Assembly: GCA_016785225.1 (NCBI GenBank)
Contig: JAFBJZ010000855.1
Span: 1 to 64,000, forward strand
Direction: 5' to 3'
DNA: 64,000 bases
From: Psettodes erumei
Taxonomy: Eukaryota > Chordata > Actinopteri > Pleuronectiformes > Psettodidae
The position numbers were made by a program, and so were the translations under genes. Numbering within the stretch: position 1 is the stretch's first letter; every line of letters starts with the position of its first letter. Below are positions 48,771 to 61,326 of the stretch, in pieces. Under the pieces are notes generated by a model. It did not search any database and was not told the DNA's origin. It saw only the letters and a list, made by a program, of their open reading frames with translations.

Positions 48771-51309
48771 CGATGGTCACACCAACACGCCTGCTTGCAA
48801 CAACACACATGCACACACGCTCTGAGGAGGTTGAAAGGTACACTGTTGAAGTGGATGGAATTTACCCTGTCTCATCTGCACCTCAAACCTCTGTGCAATT
48901 TTCAGCTCTACAAAATGATTGTTGTCAAACATTTGACTTGTTTTTATCTTTGATGTACAGTGTTTTCCAACATGTATTACGCACACTTAAAAAAATGATA
49001 AAGCAATGAATTGAAAATTGTATTTTGTTATTGAGTCAAAAATGGGACACTACAATGGATGCACTCCGTGCCTTAACTGTTCCAGTGACAAACAACGATA
49101 GGTCATTACAATTGATTAAGATACAGTGTGCAGCATAGGTAGTGCATACAGATCTTCAGTACAAGTAGGAGTTGAACTACCGTTAAAATGGAGTTAGACT
49201 TAAAATATATCAGCATCATTTACTGTACATTTCATTCTTTTTCTGAAGGAAACTGTAACAGGAACATGTTTATAGAGTCATGCTAATCCCTTCAGCGTCT
49301 GATTCATTAAGCTCACGAGTGCAAAACAGTTTAGCTGCAACTTTTGAGTTGTAAACACCACAAAGGTAAAGCTACCGTCCTGTTTGGCACAGCACTGAAC
49401 TCCTCACATAAAAGCAGGAGATTGACCTGTGGTTCCCACCTACAGGTGAGGCCAGGAGATGATGTGTTCTTGCTAAAACTGAATTTAAATACGAGGCAAA
49501 TTGAAATAATAGGTTATATGAAAGACAGTCACACAAACGTCTGTATGCAAAGAGCTTTTTTGAAATGCTAAGAATGTGGAGAGGTACTGAGGAAATTACT
49601 GTTTCATCATTGTCATTTCTTTCATAGAAATAACTTTGCATTCAGAGGATCTAAAAGGTGACTGACCTAGCAATGAATCATTAGTTACCACTACAAAAGG
49701 GGAACCGTTATATGAATTATTGCATTATGACATTCAAGCATTTTTAACGCTGAAAGAGAAAAGGGGGACACGAAAAATGGCAAAGAAATATACTTAATAA
49801 TTTATTTAGAAATAATTTATATGTAAATTATATCTGGCAAATGCTAAATCATTTTAATGAATACATAATAAATGTATCAGCAAGATGTTCTTTTCCAATG
49901 CCCCTTTATATGATAATTGCGTGACTTAAGGGTTTTTGGAGGACAGAAACGTGCAGGAGTTGAAGTTATATACATTTCTTGACAAACTGAGAATCTCGAG
50001 TGTAGATCAGCTTTAAAGGGAAGATATGTTTTTCTGTGTACAATGACAGGCCATATTCAGTGCCTGAAGAGGAAAAAAGTAATTTCATGGCATGACCTCC
50101 TCCAACCTGAAGGTTATCTCTGCAACCATAACCTTTGAAAGCTAATGAAGTCAGAGAAACACACGCCCTTCCTGATCAAAGTAGGCTGGGAGAGATAAGA
50201 GGGGGAAATTTAGAAAATGCTTAACTTCGCTAACACTTAACGAAATTAAAGATTGCAAATGATAGACAAATTTCCCATTTCAACCAAACACTGCTTTTCA
50301 ACATCAACAGGACTGGTTACAACCAGGTTTGTCAAAGTATTTCTAAACCGAGGGCTGACATTTTTAAAGCATATGGCACCTTTTTAAGTCTGCAGAAAAG
50401 GAACAGCCGGTGGAACCTTCCCTCCAGACTCCATCAGAAAGTAGAGAAAACGAGCGTTGAATATGCATTAGCAGATTCATCACAGCATAAGGTATCCGCT
50501 GGGATGTCAGGGGGGCAGGTCATGGCTTTGAATGCACTAACCACAGCGAGGATCCTGTTAGATAGCAGCCCGCAAGAGGTTTCTGGGAGAGAGCCCAAAG
50601 TCTCTGACTTTTCGTTGTGTTCAGTGGTCAATGATCCGTTGACCCTGGTACGTGGGAGGGCTGCTGGGTGCCAAAAGGCCAATCAAAATCATTTTCAACA
50701 TGGCCAGGACTGGGGTCAAAGGTTCTGTTTTCTGTGTGTGTTCATGGGTCGGTATCGATATCCGGTCCCGCATGTTGAGGGTGCTGAAGCATTATAGACC
50801 ACTCACAAATTGCCCGTTATCTGTTTTGTTTTTGCTTGTATCAACCCAGTTGTTTGTTTGTTCTCTAGACACAAAAAATGATTATGATGAATTTATTTTG
50901 TCCCAAAGAATCTACCCCCCCTACACACACACACTGCTCTTTTCACTTTGTATGAGTCAAGAGAACAGACTAATTGGTGCATTAAAATAGCCTGAAGCTT
51001 GAAATGAAGCGAGGCGGGGAGCACAGTCTCAAAGGTACATTAGGATTAGGAGAGAGAAAAGAGTCTAAGAAACAGACAGAAGCAGAGATAATGAAGAGAG
51101 ACACAGAAGACAAAAAAAGGGAACTTGAAAACAAAGAACAAACATGATGGGGAAACAAACGAGCAAACAAGCGCAATGAAAGACACAGCCAGCCTCCTGG
51201 CTTGTACAGAGATTCATGAGTGCATGTGTTAAATTTTTATACTCGCTGGAGACAAACTGCGGCACAGAGTGAGCATCTGAGCTGGGATCAGACACTCAGA
51301 GAGACTCGA
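48771..51309. other. Intergenic or intronic DNA
   Basis: AT-rich at 49000-50300. 50440-50720 is more mixed, and both strands are open there (50504-50797 +, 50434-50682 -), so neither frame is trusted. 51000-51190 is an A/G-rich tract with many aga/gaa steps. No gene recognised. Confidence 0.5.
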
Positions 51310-51335
51310 GGGAGGGGTGGTGGTGGGGTGCAGGG
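51310..51335 (+). other. G-quadruplex motif
   Basis: G runs of 3, 4, 4 and 3 with loops of 1, 7 and 4 bases on the + strand. Confidence 0.7.
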
Positions 51336-53485
51336 AGTCCAGAGTAGCGGTCGCCTCAGACCTGGCAGGAACCCTGCATCTTTGAAAAACCAGACTCTCA
51401 CACTGAGCCTTGTTTGTTTGTCTGCTTTTCTATTTCCATCCTCTGATCATCATCACAGCAAACACCCCTTTGTCTTTTCTCTTTGGCCAAAAGCTTCTAA
51501 CATCCCACTCTTGTTCTCTCACTCTCTCAAATAATACACCCTCCCTATGATACTCTCAGTTACTCTATGTTTCATAATGAAGCAGAGTGGATGCATCATC
51601 TGTAGTTTTGCTATTCTGCACTGGAGCACCATACTTTATACTTTGCACTGTCCAACAAACATTATAAATAGTGTATATTAGTTTAATGCATGGCCCTGTT
51701 CTATCATCCATCCTCAAATGGTGGGACTGTATTTTTCAGTGAGGCCCATTTCAGCAGTGTACTGTCGGACTGTCTGGTTCTCTTTTTAGCAGATCTCTGT
51801 TCGCCTTACTGTGCAATCAGCTTATTTTTGCTAAAATTAGCCTCTTCAGTCAACTTGGTGGAATTCTAATTCAAAAGACAGACAATTGATGGGGAAAAAT
51901 AAATGACTGAGCTGTGAAATGTCACTGGCATTTTGGATATTTTTGATGCTTGATTACAGTCTTGCACTTCCTTTGTGACACGGTAGCAACAATAGGCAGC
52001 TTACTCCCAGTTCACATTTCAGACTTTTCGCACAAATACATTCAAAAAAGGATATTTTTCTCCTCTCCACAGTCTGGATTTAGGACATGTTGCAGCTAAA
52101 CAAAGCCCATCTTGGGTTGATAGAGCCCATCGTAAAAACAAACTCGATAAAACCTAGATTTCAAAACCTATTTAAAGGACGACACTGAGACTGAGACTGA
52201 TCTCCCTGATCCAGGGTGGTAGAGTACAGACCCCCGTCTCAACCCCTGTAGACTCTGTGAAATGCCAGTTTGAGGGCGTCCTGGCAGCTGGCATCTCTGC
52301 AACTGACTTGCGCCGTCTGGCATTCACCCTGCCAGCAACAGCTGGAGGGGGGGGGGGGGTGGACTGTCAGTCACAGACAGCCAGGATCAAAGAGAAGTAA
52401 AGATTGAGGGACAGAGCCCATCTGTCAACCTGAGCAGTCACACCCTGTTCGCTGCCATTCAGCAGTAACTACTATAGCTTGGAATCGAATCAACAGGTGT
52501 TTTCCTGCTGAATTTTAGGTTTCATCCATGCCAGCTCTAACAGTGCTTCAACCAGGACACAATGAGGAACTGAAGATTAATTACTTTAGTGTGTGATTTG
52601 CAAGGGATAATTGGGCCCAGACACCAACACGATCTCAGACATCTTGAATGTATTTATCAAGTAATGGTGCAGGTGAGTCTATGTGTGTGTGATGATGAGA
52701 TGATGGACCCCTAAAACTGAGCCAGTCAATTCTGGACACTGATTGTGGTGAAGACTGGTATGACAATGAGCACACAGGTTATGATTGATTATGACTAAAT
52801 AAAGAGGGTGAGATACTGAGGATTGTTTTGTTAACAATGGGAAGATCAATGCTCAAAAACAAAGGTTTTAGGGCGAAGCCTGTGAGCGGTCATGGAATGC
52901 CAAAGCAAGATGGCGCTCCTGCTTGCCATAGCTTCATATTTCTCTGTGAATGTAAAAAAGCATCAACAGCAACCTTTCCCCAAGAGTGATTATTTCAATT
53001 CTGTTGATGAACTTCCTTTAATTGGAAAATCAATTTATGGCTGTTTGTGCCTTAGCACATCACCATTTGCAGGCTCTTATCTAACCTTTAGCTAGTCTTT
53101 TGCCTAACTACATTTCAATGATGGCTTAATTATGTTCAATAGATGTTATTGTATTTTTACTATAGTGTTGAAGCTCTGCCTTAATGTGTGTTCGTGCCTG
53201 AAAATTACCTTGCCATCATTTTGACTTTTCATACTCTATTTCCTTTGATGTCAAGACATTAATTTCAGATGGCTGTGCTGAATGCAATTTGCATGAGTGA
53301 TCAGCCCTGTTAGTTTTTGTGTGTGGGTGGACCCAGTGCGCTCAGGCTCGTTCGCCTTCTGCCTCCCTCTGTGTTTGCGCGGTACTCTCGTGATCAGTGA
53401 CACAGCCGTGTGCAATTGGGACTTTGCTCGTATGAGGGAAACCGTTGTCTAACAAAGACAAAACACCACTTTTGAAAACTTTTAA
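51336..53485. other. Intergenic or intronic DNA
   Basis: A G13 homopolymer at 52347-52359. The octamer ATTTGCAT (POU-type site) is at about 53288-53295. 52560-52650 (gaagattaattactttag, gggataattgggccc) looks regulatory. 53330-53420 has a modest CpG cluster. No coding frame is credible; the frame 52892-53095 is unrecognised. Confidence 0.5.
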
Positions 53486-53695
53486 CGGAATGGTTTGACA
53501 TTTTGTAAAAGTACGCTGTTTTGGCTTCTCGAAGTGAGTTAGATGAAAAGATCCACACGGCCCTCATATCTGTTTATTATAGGACTACATCACAAGGGCC
53601 ACTACAAACTGGCAAAAACAGCTAGCCTAACACCACCTCATGTTGTTTAGTTCATTCAAAATTATTTCTTGGCTGGGGACAATAATTTCCATTCC
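53486..53695 (+). mobile_element. Percomorph interspersed repeat with long inverted ends, copy 2 (broken)
   Basis: Same family as 35214-35665: 'aatggtttgacattttgta', 'agtacgctgttttggcttc', 'agtgagttagatgaaaagat', 'ccctcatatctgtttat', 'acagctagcctaacacc' and 'atttcttggctggggacaat' follow the family order. The central part is deleted, so this is a shortened copy. Plus orientation, no coding capacity. Confidence 0.65.
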
Positions 53696-56600
53696 TTTAA
53701 TCTTTCTAACTTCATAGTTTATTTGTTCTCATTTGTAGCTAATGCTGTTTACTTCTTGATGGAGCATCCATAACGATGACATTATACTGCAGCTTCACTT
53801 TCCATTCAGTCATTATAATTTCTGTTGGTACTTTGTGTATTTTATACATTCCAGGATATTAAAAATACCTACATTTAGACAAATAAATTCCTCAGGGATT
53901 AGTCAGATTTATCTTTTTTGATTTTCAAGGATAATTTCAAGAATTACATCTGAATTTTAAAATGTTAATATGAAATATTATATATTATATATTAGGTTCA
54001 CTGAGATTAAAAAAAGGTTTATGTAGAGGGGAATTCTTGTTTGGATGGATGCTTTGTAGAATCTCTCGTGTGACAGGACGCATGTAGTGTGAATTTTTGC
54101 CGGTTTATGTGTCCCGTTATGTGGCATTACAGTTTTAATTTTTGCATTGAGAGAGATTATGCACATCTTTGCAATTCCTCCCACACCACATATTGATGTA
54201 GTAGCCATCCCCAGTGCCTGCAGAGGCACTGCAGCCTGCTCTCCAGCCTACCTTCCCTGTCCGTTGTATCTATGTCGCATGGATGTATGACAGCCCTGAA
54301 GCTGTGCACTGCCACCATCATGGAGAACTTGACATCTTCATGTATTTATGACTCTATTAAAAAGCTGCACAAGGACAAGGAAGTAGTGTGCTACGGCGTT
54401 TTGTCCCACCTTCACCCACTCCCCGTCCTTTTCTATTTCACTCAGTCATTAGCTCAGATTTATGTAACTACCTGCTTAGAGAAAGTACTACTGTATCATT
54501 AGTATATAAGTGAGTTGGGATGTATGTCAACATAGGAATTTTATGTCTTTTGTTATTTTTACATGATGTTATTTATAACTTTTGTTTTCATTCTATGTAT
54601 AATGGCTGAATTATATTATATTATATTATATAATTCTATGATACTGTCTTATGATATCAGTTTAACGAATTGAGATCATATTTGTAACTTCATCAGAATA
54701 ACAACAACAATATTGGCATGCTGTGTGTGACAGTGTATATTATATGCATGTAAAATGTACCAGATGGTCCACAAGGTCCGTGTGCCTGCTGCCCACAGTG
54801 ACCATCAAAACTCTGACATTTGGCTGTATCAAAGGGCAAAGGAAAATTCAATTTTACAGGCCCAAAGAGGCCTGATGAGTGAGAGCTAGCAAATACCCTC
54901 AGAGGACTTACTGAAAATGATGACCCTTTCATGGCGTCAGCCAGTGAGTCTGAATAAAATCATCTTTACGAGGACAAAGAAGTCGGCAGCTATGAAATCA
55001 CAACCCTGACAGCGACATGCAGACAAATGTGTGAGTGCATCTTTTGTGCGTACGTGTCTTCTGCTTTTAGGCACTCTAAGTTCAATAGGCCAATTTCCAC
55101 TGCCCTTGCAATCAAGTCTTCTGTTCACAAGAGCAGCGAGTGATGGTCTGTGTCAGGCTGAGAGCTTGTCATCTCTCTGCTATGTCAGTTCATATTCTTT
55201 GACCAAAAACCATCAAGCTGCACCGTAATTGCATGAGTGCACCTACATCACACACACACTTAAATATGCGCATCTGTACGTCTAAACTTATTTTCGAATT
55301 TCCCGCCTTATCTCTCCCAGTAACCTGATTTCATGCAAACATTATGACCTTTAGAGGAAACGGGGACCGCTCTACATCTTCTTGCCTCCTTTTTCAGAAA
55401 GGCTTAATGTTGCACTGTACATTAAATATCGAGAGAAGTATACAGACTAAATATAACCAACAATACGTTAGAGAACATGCCTCTACAACAACCAGTTAGA
55501 GATAAATCAATAACATATGATCCTCAAAGACACATTTGAAAAATTCCCACTTTGTTGCTCAGTTAATTAAGTTATGACTGCATCACACTTCTGCAACACA
55601 CTGGATGTATTATGCAGACATTTGACATTTACATATTAGAGCAAAACATTATTTATGTCTTGACAGATAAAAAAGTTAGTCCAAATAAAAGTAAAACTTG
55701 AAGCTCAGTAAAAACTACACTGAAGTTAAATAGTGTTTCAAATTGTCCAGACCCATCTGAACACTTCATCAAGTGTAGGCATTATGAAAGTTACTGTCAG
55801 GAAAATCCATGGAGGTTAGAGCAGCCTATCCACCAGTGTGCTCATTATGTTTGTCTAAACAAAGTGCCACATCTTGCAGCAAATTAGTGCCTCAATTGAT
55901 GCAACTTTGTAGTTATAAAAGAAGAAACTTAAGAAACTTTATTTAGCTGTCATGAAACAGTGTAATGTACTGCAAACAAAGAGCTTTTATTACATACATG
56001 TATGGTATATTTTCACTGAAACTGCTGTGAATCAGCTGTGTTGACACCAGTTTTTCTCCATTCTGTGTGATGGGAGAAACGTCACTTTTCATGTGTCTTA
56101 TACAAAGCAAATCAAGCATATTACAAGGTTTTTTTTTTTATAGCTGTAATGTCCCATATATCATGTTTTTTCAATATCAAAAATACCTGAATATAGTCAA
56201 CCTTAAGGTATCACATATGTTTGATAATCGTATTAATTAAATTTTCTGTGACCAACCCTTGAAAAATTTGTAAGATATTAGTCTTTAGATTTAAGAACTG
56301 CTACTGCACTGTTATCATGTTATCAATAAAGTTCCTATCATCTAAAGAGAGAAGAGTGCAAAAATGAACATCATTTGTATTCACCCTTAAGTTAAGTGAA
56401 AGAGTTGAAGCAGCCATCCAGACAGAGATGAGAAGACAACTGTTCAGCAGGGAGCTTTCAAAAAAACTGAATACAAAGCAGGAACCAGGCTGTGTCTTTT
56501 TATTCACAATTGGAGCATTCACATGAACATGGGGGAAAAGTTAATATTCAAATCCTGAAATATGCCATCACTGGCAAGATAGCAAGATTTATATGCAAGG

Positions 56601-56733
56601 ATGCACATTTGAACTTGGCTTTAAGAAAAAGTAAGAGCACAAGTGGGAACACGCAGTCGAATACACACTCACACAAACATACACACATTATACTCTGGGG
56701 AACAAACAAGGATGATATTTAAAAGGAACAATA
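53696..56733. other. AT-rich intergenic or intronic DNA
   Basis: Very AT-rich at 53820-54000 with a TATAT strip at about 53975-53994, and at 55400-56330. The frame at 54272-54502 is not recognised. Contains the pentanucleotide repeat listed separately. No gene seen. Confidence 0.55.
54611..54632. repeat. (TTATA)n pentanucleotide repeat
   Basis: About four tandem TTATA units within AT-rich DNA. Confidence 0.85.
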
Positions 56734-56865
56734 ATGACTACATTACCCACCATCGCCGTGGGAACCCGGGCTCGATGGGCCCATGGGACTCACCAGAAAG
56801 CTGCTTCAAAGCGCCGCCAAAATAAGATACTGCATAGCCCAAATGAGAGGCTACAGCACCATTGA
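56734..56865 (+). CDS. Small GC-rich open frame (43 codons) ending at a polyadenylation signal
   Basis: ATG at 56734 opens a + frame through a CpG-containing, GC-rich island (cgccgtgggaacccgggc) to TGA at 56863-56865, overlapped at once by AATAAA at 56865-56870. The peptide is basic (TRARWAHGTHQKAASKRRQ). The context is AT-rich on both sides, so the island stands out. Two other + frames are also partly open. It could be the 3' end of a transcript, a decayed insertion or chance. No family recognised. Confidence 0.2.
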   Translation: MTTLPTIAVGTRARWAHGTHQKAASKRRQNKILHSPNERLQHH

Positions 56866-56870
56866 ATAAA

Positions 56871-57188
56871 ATATTCAACTAAAATAAGACGCACACACAC
56901 TCAAAGCAACACAGAACTCTTCTTGTCCACTGCAGTGAAATCTGTGAGTGCTCCTCCCTATAGCCTCTGCTTACAGAAAAATAAAGACATTGATTGCCCT
57001 ACTTGTACTTAAAGTTGTATTGATTTAGCGCAGCTGTCTGAAATTACCTCCAACTGGCATGCCCCATGAACACACGCACACACACAAACATTTATGAGCA
57101 AAATAATTGAAGTTTACCTGTAGAGATCATGTACAGCGCGCTTGCAAAACAGCTGTCACAGTCAGCTTTGAACACAAACCTGCACGCA
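56871..57188. other. Intergenic or intronic DNA
   Basis: Scattered short CA strips, no gene. Confidence 0.55.
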
Positions 57189-57213
57189 AACACACACACA
57201 CACACACACACAA
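57189..57213. repeat. (CA)n microsatellite, ~12 units
   Basis: Pure CA run. Confidence 0.95.
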
Positions 57214-57385
57214 ATATACACAAAGAGCTTAATCACAGCTTTGAGGCACACAATCCCCTACAACATCGTCTGTTGATTCATGGCAGTAAATCAATCTTTT
57301 GTGCCTTTCAGGTGCTCTGCTCAAAAACACACATGACTATACACTAAAATGATTCAACATGCATATGCAGGCACAATGTGAGGTA

Positions 57386-57417
57386 GACACACACAGACAC
57401 AGACACACACACACATC
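57386..57417. repeat. (CA)n microsatellite with CAGA interruptions
   Basis: ACAC and CAGACA mixed run. Confidence 0.9.
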
Positions 57418-59156
57418 AGCGCCCTGGTGTAATTGGCTGGCTCCACTGGGACACAGCCTTGGGTGGAGCTCAGGTGATGAGGGGAAAAGATGTTGATGAG
57501 TCCAAACCACCTCGAGAAATTCCCTCTTTTCTCTCTGCTTTATATTCCTTGTTTGTCACTCCATTTCCATGCTTTTCCCCCATACAGCTCCAGATGTGAT
57601 AAATGAGTCACTTTGACCGCGTTCGCCACAGTCTTAAATCATATGCGCCTTGTTCTAACAGCAGCATCTAAACAACCTTCTCTTACATGAGAAGAGAATA
57701 TGGCCTCCAAGGACAGAGAGAAACTCCTTCTCTTCATGTTAAAAATAGAGTGTGGTTGAACTTGACTTCTTTGCAATAACTAGCATTATCCCCAGGCTAA
57801 AGTCATAGTGTCCTTGTAAATGTGTGTGTTGGAGCCCTCGGATGGGAAAATGTGAAGTAGAGAGTATGGTGTAGAGAGTATGGTGTGAAGTGATTAGGTC
57901 TTTGTCCAAATGCCTCTGGCTGCCCTACGACCAATTTCTGCCAAGGTGAAGTGAGGCAGGTAGGTGATGGTACTTCAGGCTCAATTAAGCAATACTTGAA
58001 ATTAACATATAATCCAGTAAATCCAAGTGTGAGGGTTGCTAGCGCCAATCCCGCTGAGGATCAACACTCAAACCTGAAGCTTTCTGCAGCTTTTAGCACA
58101 TATCAGCATGACTGTGGCACAAATGTATCAGCAGCAGGCACCAGATCAGCTGGAATCTTTCCTAACAAAGATTTCAGCATCATTCAACACTGTCAGGTAT
58201 GCCTGCCAAAAAACAAAGTGGACTGCTGGAATGGCTTTTTTTTGCTGTTCTTTTTTTATTCCATTTCCAATGTAAAGAGTGTAAAGATGATGTGGGAGGA
58301 GGTTTAGTGAATTTAATACCCCTCAGTGCATATAAGTGAAGGTGCATGAGAGGGAACCTAAAAAAATTTAAACAAAGTTTGCTAAAATACCTGAAACACA
58401 TTTGCAGGTGTCCTCAACAACCTTAATCAACCACTCTCTTCTCACAACACAGCTCAGACCCATCTGTCACTCACTGAGCTGCTGTCTGAACACGAGCGAG
58501 GGCAATGTGCTCATTAGCAGCTATCACCAGATACGTCTGATTTACGCCTTATTCAGACCCAAGTTAAGCACTTCTTTACTGTTCCGCTTTAAACATGAAA
58601 CATGTTATGATGGTAACCATGACTGGGAAGAGAAGAGACTGAGTATTTTGGGGGAAGCTTAGTTTCTTATCCTGATTAACAAGTGCAAGAAACCAGCAGA
58701 GGAAGGAAGAGGAGAGTGGCAGACCACCCGCCGTCACCTCCAACCTCTGCCCCGCTCCTTCTGGGGCTGTGTGTCATTGATCTGCCTGCAAGCAGCACTT
58801 CTGGTGGTTTGGGAGAGAGTACAAAGGGGAGCAGGCACAACGACTGATCGAAGTGCCGGGCGAAAATTGAAAATTGAGTCAATTTAGGGAGCCAATAGCA
58901 GAGGATTCTTTATAAGGTACAGAGTGACATAAAAGACAAAATGAAACGGGAGGGGGGGGAGACAGAGATCAATTCGACACATTAGAGTCTTAGACGAGTT
59001 CAGCTCTCTCTTGGCACAGAGAGCACCCACTTCCCCTTCTCCCATTCTGTCCTACTCCACTTCACCCCCCATGCACTCCATCTTCCGCTCTCTCCTTTTC
59101 TATTCTCCTTCACTCTGCCTCTCTTTGTGTTGCCCTGCTTCTTTCTTTCTGATGAC
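57418..59156. other. Intergenic or intronic DNA
   Basis: Contains a two-copy 15-bp tandem 'gtagagagtatggt' at 57856-57886 and T-runs near 58235-58258. 57585-57665 is repeat-free and may be regulatory. The frame 57951-58307 is unrecognised. A G8 run occurs at about 58952-58959, and CT-rich DNA at 59010-59150. Confidence 0.5.
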
Positions 59157-59275
59157 AAGACCTGCAAGAGCAGCGGGCTGCCCCGGGGGCATGAAGTCGC
59201 CATTAATGTCGTGAGGTTGGATGGGGTGAAGTCAGGATGGTGTTACGAGTACAGTGCCCGTGACATAATGGTCTC
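59157..59275 (+). CDS. Candidate coding exon, family unknown
   Basis: After a long CT-rich tract (59030-59150) that could act as a polypyrimidine tract, the + frame is open with coding-like codons: DDKTCKSSGLPRGHEVAINV, then VRLDGVKSGWCYEYSARD. Two cysteines 30 residues apart could pair in an extracellular domain. Donor-like GTGAGG at 59211 (aatgtc|gtgagg) would end the exon earlier. No clean acceptor AG is decisive (acaag at about 59159 is the nearest). The repeat-free sequence could instead be conserved non-coding DNA. The frame stays open into the GT repeat. Confidence 0.25.
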
Positions 59276-59336
59276 CTCATCACTCAAAAGACGCAGGGAG
59301 ACTCTTCTCTGCAATAGCACGGCACAATTGTCACAG

Positions 59337-59340
<4 letters not shown>

Positions 59341-59373
<33 letters not shown>
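59341..59373. repeat. (GT)n microsatellite, ~16 units
   Basis: Pure GT run. Confidence 0.97.
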
Positions 59374-59377
<4 letters not shown>

Positions 59378-60737
59378 CATTTCCACTTCCCCCTTGTAGC
59401 TTGTGGAAAGCCATTGTAGGCATGTCAGTCTATAAAATTGCCGGGTGCTCTTGCTTTTTGACACAGTGTGAAATGATGAGTGATAATAAAAGGAGGGAGA
59501 CAGGTGATATGTGACCACCTCCAAACGATGACTTCCACCTGGAGCAGCAGTGAATAGAGAGGGCATCTTTGAATAATGAAAGTTCAACTCAAACCTGTTA
59601 TCTCATATATGACATATCACATGATCAGGAATTGATTCCTACTGGCATGGTATAGCTTGCTTACTAAACAAAATGTTGAGCTAATAAAGCTTTGGTTAAT
59701 CACTGAAATGTGAATACCTTTTTCTTCTTAGGTTCTCGAAATGAAATGACAGAATCCGTGCTTTTGAGAACAACATGAACAAGTGTTTTCTGGTCTGAAG
59801 CCCCTCTACAGGAAAGAAAAGTTGCACCCTTCAGCCATGCCTCCATGCCTGCAGGTAATTATAGCTCCATTGGCTGAATCATTAAGGTAATTTACTTACA
59901 AAGTGCTCTCTGCTCTGCTTTGAAGAGTCGGACTGCCCCACCATTTCCCTCCAGAATCGGACCAGCACACTCTCATTTGGTCCCAGTCAATATGAATGAT
60001 CATCTTCTTTTGCCCTCTTATAGCACTGAGCTGTAAAGTTCACTGCACTCAGGTTTGGTATTTGTAATATTCAGAGACTCAGAGGACCTGGATTCTGACT
60101 CTTTTTATCAATGCACCAATACAGCCTGTACAGTCAGAGTGACATCAACAACTCTCATTTATTTTTCAAGCTTAGAAATGATAAATGTTTTAAATTCAGA
60201 AAAAAAACTCATTATCCTGCACACCAACAACATAGGTTGTTTGGCCAGATGTGACATCAATTAAAACTCTTCTTTTATGATGCAAAAACTACCGCTTCAG
60301 GTCCATAAGCCATGCATGTTGCCATGCTCCTCGGTGCAGCCTGCGGGACCACGCTCACACATTAACATGGGCAATGGAAGCACACGGACGACATGACACA
60401 GCTGTCGTGTTGTTATGAGCAAGCCTTTTCATCTGTTTTTCCTTTCTGCTCATGTGAATTTACATTTTTGTGTTAATAATCTAATGAGTCATTTTATCCA
60501 CTCCCTGCTCTGCCCCTACTTGTGGTCATCGCTGCTCTATTAGCAATGTTCCATACACATATTACAAGTAATTCCCTGATCATTACATGGGTGTTCTAGA
60601 AGAAAATCAGTAAGGAGGCTGCATTTAATAAATAAATTCCTGCCATGATTGTAATCAACCAACCAGACATGGAGGAACAGGGTAACTGATAAGATGGGTG
60701 TTCATGGGTGATGAAATAAAAAAAAATGCAGCAAGCA
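59374..60737. other. Intergenic or intronic DNA
   Basis: No gene. 59840-59960 ('gcaggtaattatagctcc', 'gaatcattaaggtaattta') and 60400-60510 ('gtgttaataatctaatgagt') are repeat-free blocks with TAAT clusters and may be regulatory. Confidence 0.5.
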
Positions 60738-60765
60738 AACACACAAACACACACACACACACACA
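60738..60765. repeat. (CA)n microsatellite, interrupted
   Basis: CA run with AAAC interruptions. Confidence 0.9.
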
Positions 60766-60862
60766 AACAATTGAATCCCAATATCCTTTACTCCGTTTAC
60801 CCAAGTCTGTGTGGTATACGACATTTGCCAGTAAATCGCTTTGTCAATTAATCAAATGTCAG

Positions 60863-61000
60863 CCTGGGAAATGCAAATGGCAGGTGTTGGCTGATAAGAG
60901 GGATCGCTTATGGGAAGAAATGAACAGGCTGGATACCAAGTACAAGCTGGAGAACATACAGAGAGGAGCACTGGGACTCTGGAAGAACATAGTGCCGTAG
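60863..61000 (+). CDS. Candidate terminal coding exon, family unknown
   Basis: An acceptor-like 'aatcaaatgtcag' ends at 60862; an alternative 'aaatggcag' ends at 60883. The + frame then runs 45 codons to TAG at 60998-61000. Codons are strongly biased to G/C third positions. The peptide starts PGKCKWQVLADKRDRL, continues WEEMNRLDTKYKLENIQRGA and ends LGLWKNIVP. It is charged and probably helical. It shares the general character of the candidate at 21022, but a link is only speculation. No AATAAA follows within about 200 bases. The octamer ATGCAAAT lies at 60871-60878, so part may be regulatory rather than coding. Confidence 0.35.
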   Translation, partial: PGKCKWQVLADKRDRLWEEMNRLDTKYKLENIQRGALGLWKNIVP

Positions 61001-61285
61001 TTTTATCAGAGAGCATTGTGACAGCTCAACAAAACAGGACTTGGCCTTGGATGTAGACAGCAGAGACACAGTAGTGGGTTTAGCTGCACTGGGTGAGTTT
61101 TTTTTTCACCTGACAATGGTGATGCTCTGCCACAGACAAACTGTTTATTTCTAAATTTCACTGCATATTGCCTCTATCTCAATCTGCTCCTCCGAGGATG
61201 TTATTGATCAGTTTAAAATGTGGTGTACGGTGTGTACTTCATCCCACAGATTATTTTTACAGCTGCTGTTACAGCCCCCACCACC
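61001..61285. other. Intergenic or intronic DNA
   Basis: Nothing beyond a T-run at 61099-61107. Confidence 0.55.
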
Positions 61286-61326
61286 TTTTTTTTTTTACTC
61301 TCTCTCCCTCCCTCCCTCCCCTCTCG
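61286..61326. repeat. T-run and (CT)n/(CCCT)n pyrimidine tract
   Basis: T11, then CT steps, then CCCT steps: an uninterrupted pyrimidine tract apart from one A. Confidence 0.9.
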
